Shown one piece after another: positions 6,801 through 9,891 of a stretch of 9,891 nucleotides of DNA (within the stretch, counting starts at the first letter, position 1; every line of letters begins with the position of its first letter). The stretch is from positions 1-9,891 of the forward strand of contig CACXCY010000203.1 of assembly GCA_902766265.1 (NCBI GenBank), written 5' to 3'. The translations under genes were made by a program, and so were the position numbers. Under the pieces are notes generated by a model, which was not told the origin of the DNA, did no database searches, and saw only the letters and a program-made list of their open reading frames with translations. Origin of the DNA: an uncultured Bacteroidota bacterium (GTDB lineage Bacteria > Bacteroidota > Bacteroidia > Bacteroidales > P3).

Positions 6801-8579
6801 GACAAGAGCAACAGCATGCTAGTACGCAACGTCTACAGCAACACCTACCGCAACAACATCATACAGATAACCTCCACGGAAAGCATCAGCGATGTGTCGT
6901 TGAACTACCCCAACCGCAAACGTCTGGGGCTGAAGGTCGAGATTCCTGCCAACGGACAGAAAGAGATATCCTTCATCATATCCGTGCATGAGTTGAGTCC
7001 TGAGGACACCTTGCAAATCAACAGCATCCAGCACAGCGGAACCCTGCATGTGAAAAACAACACCCTGCAGTCCATCAATGCTGAATATGAACGCGTGGTG
7101 GGCTACTGGGACGACAAGCTGTCGCACATCCAGGTGGAGACGCCCGACCGTTCGCTGAACCACATGCTGAACCGTTGGTATCTGTATCAGGTGTATTCCT
7201 CGCGGCTGTTTGCCCGTGCAGGATTCTACCAGGTGGGAGGTGCCACCGGTTTCCGCGACCAGCTGCAGGATGTGATGAGCTTGCTCTACAGCGACCCCGA
7301 CTATGCCCGCCGCCAGATTCTGGACCACGCGGCACACCAGTTTGCCGAAGGCGACGTGCTGCACTGGTGGCATGAAAGCTTGAAGATGGGTGCCCGAACC
7401 ACTTTCAGCGACGACTATCTGTGGCTCGTATTCGTAACCTATCAATATATCAAAATCACGGGCGACACTGCCATACTCTCCGAGACAGCGCCCTTCTGCC
7501 AAGCCGACCAGCTGGCACCTGGCGAGGCAGAACGTGGCATGAACTATACGTTGAGTGAGACAGAGCATGCTTCGCTATACGAGCATCTGAAACGTGCCGT
7601 GAACCGCTCCATGAGCCGCATCGGCAAGCACGGGCTGCCGCTGATGGGCTGTGGCGACTGGAACGACGGCATGAGTTGTGTCGGTGTCAAGGGCAAGGGC
7701 GAGAGTGTCTGGGTGGCTTTCTTCCTGTGCAATCTGCTGCCCAAGATGGAGGAGATGACGCTGCTGACACCGGGTGCCGACATCTCCTACTGCGAAGAAC
7801 TGAAGGCGTTCCGCAGCCAGATGGAGAAAGCCCTGCAGCAACACGCATGGGACGGCAACTGGTTCCTCCGCGCCTACTTCGACAACGGCACTGCGATGGG
7901 AAGCCGCAACAATATCGAATGCCAGATAGACCTCATCAGCCAGGCATGGAGCATCCTCACCGATGTCGCCACTCCGGAACAGAAGACGAGAGTGATGCGC
8001 GAGACCGATGCACGGCTGGTGAACCGCGAGCACGAGATCATACAGCTCCTCACCCCGGCGTTCAAGAACTCGCAACCGTCGCCGGGCTACATCATGAACT
8101 ATCCCGAAGGGGTGCGCGAGAACGGTGGCCAGTACACGCATGGCGCCATGTGGTACATCATGGCGCAGCTGAAAGAGGGTCGCTACGACATGGGCTACTT
8201 CCTCTATTCGCTCATCAACCCGATACACCGCACGCAGAGTCTTGCCGACGTGCTGAAATACAAGGTGGAGCCCTACTGCATCGCTGCCGACATCTACAGC
8301 AACCCGCAGCATCCGGGACGTGGTGGATGGACGTGGTACACCGGTTCTGCCTCGTGGGCCTACAAGACCGGCATTGAGAACATTCTCGGACTGAACAAGC
8401 AGGGGAACCGGATTACCCTCACACCCCGTGTGCCGTCGGAATGGAACAACTTCTCCGTCAGCTACCGCCACGGCTCCGCTACCTATATATTCAATTATGT
8501 AAGGGGGGCGGCGGCATCAGAGCCCGTCAGCGTGGAGCTGGTGGACGACGGACGGGAGCATGTGGTGACGGTACACTGA
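891..8579 (+). CDS. ndvB: Cyclic beta-1,2-glucan synthase (NdvB/ChvB/Cgs type), 2562 aa
   Basis: This is an inner-membrane enzyme predicted to polymerise UDP-glucose into beta-1,2-glucan, cyclise it and trim its length. An N-terminal region (1-260, with EHVGWQLF before the membrane) leads into two membrane segments (264-283, 288-306). A GT84 glycosyltransferase follows with D511-T-D513, HDLIEG (624-629) and RHHRWTRGDWQ (656-666, the QxxRW-like site). Four more membrane segments lie near 703-716, 730-752, 837-857 and 859-880. The glycoamylase-like cyclisation domain (GH189 type, about 890-1270) shows YDWGGRY (1057-1063), SEAR (1074-1077) and HHQGM (1254-1258). Beta-rich GH94-associated parts include GLWRFGISGD (1661-1670), GGFDNDGR (1817-1824) and WSND (1872-1875). 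The GH94 catalytic region has FRDQLQD (2121-2127), HWWHE (2158-2162), GDWNDGM (2255-2261; D2259 is the presumed general acid) and GGWTWYTGSASW (2478-2489). Six segments agree with Brucella Cgs; the length is somewhat below the roughly 2800 aa of the rhizobial enzymes. I chose ATG 891 because a TTG at 822 lies upstream of the -7 box. No exporter gene is adjacent. Product linkage is inferred from the family. Confidence 0.93.
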   Translation: MKHTYKIFKESVRSITDYYMLLVEETKSQRLVGSTNEWVLDNYYMISEQEKELKADLTAKSFLQIGLKRIHTLEQLLLGFLKKCHYQVDKNLLLRYVRQVQVKQNDYLTYPEVCSLLPLMKHILIHELAILCRQLKEQNAYHYTVTAKDHADMNNLNEVAQQNLMMMNIFNSLKKVTRMPVAELIDAVSFSEKMLKAEKAGMYDKMYDKTKDDYRTKIVRLAKKAKVREYDYVKELVATADERGEHVGWQLFPPKRWNARAHWYIWIVVLASIVLAALISYGIHGFNWMSVVLAVLMVVPMSQIVIDLFNQLLYRIHKPTGTFKIKFKDGLIPKEYTTMVIMPTILKNKQKTVELLEQLEVYYLSNINRASNGSNEEGGKHEFQRLESRQQNLFYTLIGDAAAYKDADAPWDDEVVEAGLQKVQELNEKYGAPIFNFVYRKRAWSDGEQTWLGHERKRGAILHFNDLVLGNTSEDDKQKRFRCETISAWLDGMIGHDRKNECPIQFIITLDTDTELVLYSAQKLIGAMAHPLNRAKLSADGRRVDSGYGIMQPRVNVDVEVTNKSRYAQLFAGLGGLDVYTTASFELYQDIFNEGSFCGKGIYDLKIFQHVLKGTFPENLILSHDLIEGCHIRCGLIHDLELFDDNPDNYIDDAKRHHRWTRGDWQIIGWLKNHVYNERGEKVKNQVNTIGRWKIFDNLRRSMLSMALVVMVLAAYGLQLTAYGNGLNGFWFVVVALLAVASPIVFFILGQVTKVPSFGRRYHYYATLMRGFKVIVYRSLVQFALLPKEAWMYTDAAVKACYRMWFSHRNLLNWITSDEAAKSTKGTLGDYIGKFWFNYVLSAALVAIAVTGNLAVLEIIGIGFCVATWCSAPFLMYWLGRKFPKDKKHLNAQETAEVRQLAQDTWNFFDTLTTEENNYLIPDNYQLNREQKTDYKTSPTNIGFSMAAVVSAAEMGFIEHNDAVQRISNIIDTVEKLEKWNGHLFNWYNIKTLDKLPNYFVSTADSGNFVACLHVVEGFLDSIQGGKGLLEKVCRLIDNTDFNKLYNPELDVFSIGYDWGGRYLLPYHYNNFASEARLTSFMTIAQGDAPYKHWFCLDKTLVQYKGYKGVASWYGTLFEYFMPLIFLPTFKHTLMDETYSFAIRAQRAFVRNNGNDRKKILPWGISETAYNELDDAQNYKYHAFGVPYLKFQNTTPDRIVISPYSSLMTIGINDRAVYDNLQHLKALGMYDESIGLFESFDEEDNVVVKAHYAHHQGMILASLANYLADHCLQRYFMHDPTMRSMETLLKEKAQVKPYIDLKVTKYKRYQYSKVQTESDARDYDGIASVPEIGIISNGQYTVLMNDRGSGFSRYKNILLNRYRKISADHYGTYLYIRDLRSDKLWSATYSPLDVMPESYHVSFASDKLRYVRTDNGIETKTEVTILKDRSAEVRRFTFTNNKTEDVDLEITSYGEVVLAAGVEDENHRVFNGMKISSSYDAAHEALLFSRPIANDNRQYMLHKLWVAECDGNGNNGVSGLVEYETSRIKFLGRGGSIRRADIIESRRTLTGTTGTTLDPIMSMRRRLHVPAGKSVEAYIMTGFSKAKEHLLQLVEQYQSAVDIDNAFRTASVFNNMRNNMSLLKGSQMRLYNNIAKYMAQTATLGNNRQEYLQRNTLSQCGLWRFGISGDIAILLMEIDSMGRSGFAKEILRAFEYYKVRGLVLDVVFINDAPEREREGLTHFIRNMANTENLWTTHTDAGRVYVLDGHDVTEAERTLLRTVARLNFTTAGGVRIEQQIAELEAANQHYQDKVEYPVLKPSKEFRVWSNLEYYNQYGGFDNDGRDYVVTNTNTPMPWVNVIANEQHFGCIVSSTMAGFTFAHNAQQFKITGWSNDIVRDNASEMLLIDNKQFMPATARHSQGWSAFDADYDTLHVDVRLFVAVDEMEKYYQIRLVNKDDKPRNIELGMVYKLVLGVSEEQTARYLYSVWDDKSNSMLVRNVYSNTYRNNIIQITSTESISDVSLNYPNRKRLGLKVEIPANGQKEISFIISVHELSPEDTLQINSIQHSGTLHVKNNTLQSINAEYERVVGYWDDKLSHIQVETPDRSLNHMLNRWYLYQVYSSRLFARAGFYQVGGATGFRDQLQDVMSLLYSDPDYARRQILDHAAHQFAEGDVLHWWHESLKMGARTTFSDDYLWLVFVTYQYIKITGDTAILSETAPFCQADQLAPGEAERGMNYTLSETEHASLYEHLKRAVNRSMSRIGKHGLPLMGCGDWNDGMSCVGVKGKGESVWVAFFLCNLLPKMEEMTLLTPGADISYCEELKAFRSQMEKALQQHAWDGNWFLRAYFDNGTAMGSRNNIECQIDLISQAWSILTDVATPEQKTRVMRETDARLVNREHEIIQLLTPAFKNSQPSPGYIMNYPEGVRENGGQYTHGAMWYIMAQLKEGRYDMGYFLYSLINPIHRTQSLADVLKYKVEPYCIAADIYSNPQHPGRGGWTWYTGSASWAYKTGIENILGLNKQGNRITLTPRVPSEWNNFSVSYRHGSATYIFNYVRGAAASEPVSVELVDDGREHVVTVH
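3033..3060 (+). repeat. Four tandem heptamers inside the glucan synthase gene
   Basis: GCCTACG, GCTTACA, GCTTACG and GCTTACG follow each other without gaps and encode AYGLQLTAYG (715-724) at the end of the third membrane segment and its loop. Seven is not a multiple of three, so gain or loss of one or two copies would shift the frame and remove the cyclisation and GH94 domains. In the present sequence the frame is intact. Confidence 0.8.
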
Positions 8580-8597
8580 CCCTGTGTGCATGACACT

Positions 8598-8625
8598 GGG
8601 GAAATGGGGAACATCCTATTTTCCC
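8598..8625. terminator. Weak imperfect hairpin in the convergent gap
   Basis: GGGGAAAT (8598-8605) can pair imperfectly with ATTTTCCC (8618-8625) across a 12-nt loop. It is the only stem of note in the 102-bp gap between the two convergent stop codons. No T-run follows it on either strand, so an intrinsic terminator is doubtful; termination may be factor-dependent. Confidence 0.2.
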
Positions 8626-8681
8626 TTGCGTGCCTGACGCTGGAGGATAAGCTTATTCGGAAGTTGGGATGCTGAAGAACG

Positions 8682-9020
8682 TCAGTTGCCCCGCACGACT
8701 TTATAGCCGAGGGCGGTGAGGATGGCAACAACCTTGTCGCGGAAGTCGCCTTGCACCATAATCTGTCCCTCCTTGGCGCTGCCGCCAACGCCGCATTTGG
8801 ATTTCAGGGTGCGACCCAAGCTCTGCAGGTCGTCGTCGGTGCCCACAAAACCGGTGACGAGTGTCACCTGCTTGCCGCCACGCTGCTTGCGGTCGATGCC
8901 CACAACGAGCTTCTGCTGCTGCGGAGGCAGCGTCGCCTGTTCCGGAGTATCGTCTTCGTATTCGTACTGATAGTCGGGGTTGGTGCTGTAGACAACGCCC
9001 ACTTTGTTTTTCTTTCCCAT
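8682..9020 (-). CDS. yciH: SUI1/eIF1-family translation factor (YciH-like), 112 aa
   Basis: The protein has the SUI1 fold of eukaryotic eIF1 and bacterial YciH, small proteins that can bind the ribosomal P-site region and affect start selection; the bacterial role is only partly understood. A charged, flexible N-terminus (1-37, with YQYEYEDD and a QQQ run) precedes the conserved domain. That domain contains IDRKQRGGKQVTLVTGF (42-58), LKSKCGVGGSAKEG (72-85), IMVQGDFRDKV (87-97) and LTALGYKVVRGN (101-112), all typical of the family. The length is near that of E. coli YciH. The ATG (9018-9020) starts 9 nt after the stop of the upstream NlpC/P60 gene, so it is probably the last gene of a three-gene operon. 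The sequence before the ATG (GACCTCTCCT) has no Shine-Dalgarno. It converges on the glucan synthase gene. Confidence 0.95.
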   Translation of the reverse strand: MGKKNKVGVVYSTNPDYQYEYEDDTPEQATLPPQQQKLVVGIDRKQRGGKQVTLVTGFVGTDDDLQSLGRTLKSKCGVGGSAKEGQIMVQGDFRDKVVAILTALGYKVVRGN

Positions 9021-9029
9021 AGGAGAGGT

Positions 9030-9650
9030 CTAATATTTGGTAGTGACACCTTTGTGACGTCCGCCCTTGTAGAAGTGGGCGTTCCAATAGGTGTTGGAGA
9101 GGGTGCTGATGCTCACGCCGCGCGAGGTGGAGCTGTGCACAAACATGTCGTCCTTGAGGTAGATGCCCACGTGCGACACCTTGCCGTTGCTGTTGGTGAA
9201 GAATACCACATCGCCTTCACGCAGCTGGCTGCGGGAGATGGGCTGGACATCCTTCTGTATGTCGGCGGCCACGCGCTGCAGGGTGATGCCGTAGGCCTCC
9301 TTGTAGACATGGCCCACGAAGCAGGAGCAGTCGACGCCCGACGTGGTGCAACCTCCATAGAGATAGGGGGTCCCGAACCAGCGGTCGATGGCGGCGTAGA
9401 GCGCTTTGTTGTCCTTGGCGGTGAGCTCTATGCCGCAACGTCCGGCAGGATGCGCCGTCTTGTCGGGCTTGGCGGTGCGCACAGGCACGAAGTCCGGTTC
9501 TTCGACATACTCGTCGGCATAGAGTTGGCCGATGATGAACTCCTCGTCCTCCTGAAGGTCGGTGGCGAGAAACTTCTTGACGGCGCCGCAGGAGCTGAAA
9601 GCCAGCGATGCGACGGCGAGCAGAAGCGGCAGCAGAGGGATACGTTTCAT
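9030..9650 (-). CDS. NlpC/P60-family peptidoglycan hydrolase, lipoprotein, 206 aa
   Basis: This is probably an envelope-anchored cysteine peptidase that cuts peptide stems of peptidoglycan (gamma-D-Glu-diamino acid bonds in the family). Residues 1-20 form a lipoprotein signal with a lipobox ending FSSC, giving Cys21 as the lipidation site. The residues after it (GAVKK) lack the acidic surface-export signal of Bacteroidetes, which suggests it faces the periplasm. The NlpC/P60 domain spans about 82-195: WFGTPYLYGG (91-100), the catalytic Cys in GVDCSCF (C108), His in SHVGIY (H160) and a second polar residue in FVHSS (H172). The usual motif is DCSGF, so Cys110 in place of Gly is odd. The start ATG (9648-9650) is 2 nt after the stop of the DivIC-like gene, implying translational coupling. 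Family call is firm; the exact bond and partner are not known. Confidence 0.93.
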   Translation of the reverse strand: MKRIPLLPLLLAVASLAFSSCGAVKKFLATDLQEDEEFIIGQLYADEYVEEPDFVPVRTAKPDKTAHPAGRCGIELTAKDNKALYAAIDRWFGTPYLYGGCTTSGVDCSCFVGHVYKEAYGITLQRVAADIQKDVQPISRSQLREGDVVFFTNSNGKVSHVGIYLKDDMFVHSSTSRGVSISTLSNTYWNAHFYKGGRHKGVTTKY

Positions 9651-9652
9651 GG

Positions 9653-9891
9653 CTATTTCTCGCTGGTTACGATGTAGATATCCTCGTCGGCGCGCTTCAT
9701 GTAGTACACCTCGCGACCGTAGCGTTCTATGGCCGCCTTGTCGTGTTTCAGGGCCACGGCCTGTATGCTGTCGGCCACAATGCCCTCAGCCATACGCTGT
9801 TCCTCGGCGTGGAGGGCATGCACCTCGCGGTGGAGGCGCGAAGTGAGGAGAAGGTTGTTCTCGTCGACAAAGGCGATAATCACCACAAATA
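9653..9891 (-). CDS. DivIC/FtsB-type septum formation protein, partial (N-terminus outside window)
   Basis: Seventy-eight C-terminal residues are visible. They start at the end of a membrane segment (FVVIIAFVDENNLL), continue through a coiled coil (about SRLHREVHALHAEEQRMAEG) and end with ERYGREVYYMKRADEDIYIVTSEK. The (A/G)RExYYMKxxDEDIYIV block is characteristic of Bacteroidetes septum formation initiators, single-span proteins that act with FtsL and FtsQ in the divisome. The frame remains open to the window edge (codon 9887-9889 is TTT), so a GTG at 9884-9886 is an internal Val rather than the start. The missing part should hold a short cytoplasmic tail and the first half of the membrane helix. 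The stop at 9653-9655 precedes the NlpC/P60 start by 2 nt. The pairing of a divisome protein with a cell-wall hydrolase fits a septation or wall-remodelling operon. Confidence 0.9.
   Translation of the reverse strand, partial: FVVIIAFVDENNLLLTSRLHREVHALHAEEQRMAEGIVADSIQAVALKHDKAAIERYGREVYYMKRADEDIYIVTSEK

Noticed and set aside
6819..7568. 249-codon antisense frame
   Set aside because: It is fully inside the conserved glucan synthase coding region, with no start signal or family resemblance.
7676..8377. 233-codon plus-strand frame in another register inside the glucan synthase
   Set aside because: It is an out-of-frame reading of the GH94 domain rich in Arg, His and Gln, typical of a shadow frame.
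7575..8471. 298-codon antisense frame inside the GH94 region
   Set aside because: The opposite frame carries clear GH94 motifs; the antisense protein has no recognisable family and reflects composition and codon bias.
8647..8656. ATAAGCTTAT palindrome in the convergent gap as a terminator
   Set aside because: It has no loop and no T-run; a 10-bp AT-rich dyad is expected by chance.
8751..9677. 308-codon plus-strand frame over the SUI1 and NlpC/P60 genes
   Set aside because: Both minus-strand genes have complete conserved motifs, a lipoprotein signal and operon spacing; the plus-strand product is a shadow.

Overview
The window looks like chromosomal DNA of a Bacteroidales bacterium, plausibly Prevotella-like. 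The evidence is a TAnnTTTG-type promoter box, few purine-rich Shine-Dalgarno sites at the visible starts, a lipoprotein NlpC/P60 hydrolase next to a DivIC/FtsB-type protein of Bacteroidetes character, and the C-terminal tail of a CHAT-domain protein. The genus is an inference from protein flavour, not a measurement.

Layout: (1) 1-84 is the last 27 codons of a plus-strand gene, probably a CHAT-domain (caspase-like) protein. (2) 85-890 is about 0.8 kb of AT-rich DNA without a convincing gene. It holds two unrelated repeat arrays: four palindromes spaced exactly 22 bp apart (311-392), and a 33-bp-period array of five to six units (638 to about 823) whose A-tracts recur about every 10.7 bp, which predicts bent DNA. 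A Bacteroidetes-type promoter box follows at 853-860, with a 12-bp palindrome between it and the start codon. (3) 891-8579 is a single 2562-residue gene for a cyclic beta-1,2-glucan synthase (NdvB/ChvB/Cgs type), with glycosyltransferase, six membrane segments, a cyclisation (glycoamylase-like) domain and a GH94 phosphorylase-like domain, all apparently intact. (4) 8580-8681 is a short convergent intergenic gap. (5) 8682-9891, minus strand, is a tightly packed operon read right to left: a DivIC/FtsB-type division protein (5' end outside the window), an NlpC/P60 lipoprotein and a SUI1/YciH-type translation factor.

How the genes work together: the glucan synthase stands alone and appears to have its own promoter. 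No NdvA/ChvA-type exporter or glycan-modifying gene is visible beside it. The minus-strand operon is a housekeeping cell-envelope/translation cluster with 2-nt and 9-nt gaps, consistent with translational coupling. No complete new multi-gene system is visible. The most unusual content is the layered repeat architecture upstream of the glucan synthase and a heptanucleotide tandem repeat inside its reading frame, which together raise the possibility of unusual control of surface or periplasmic glucan production.
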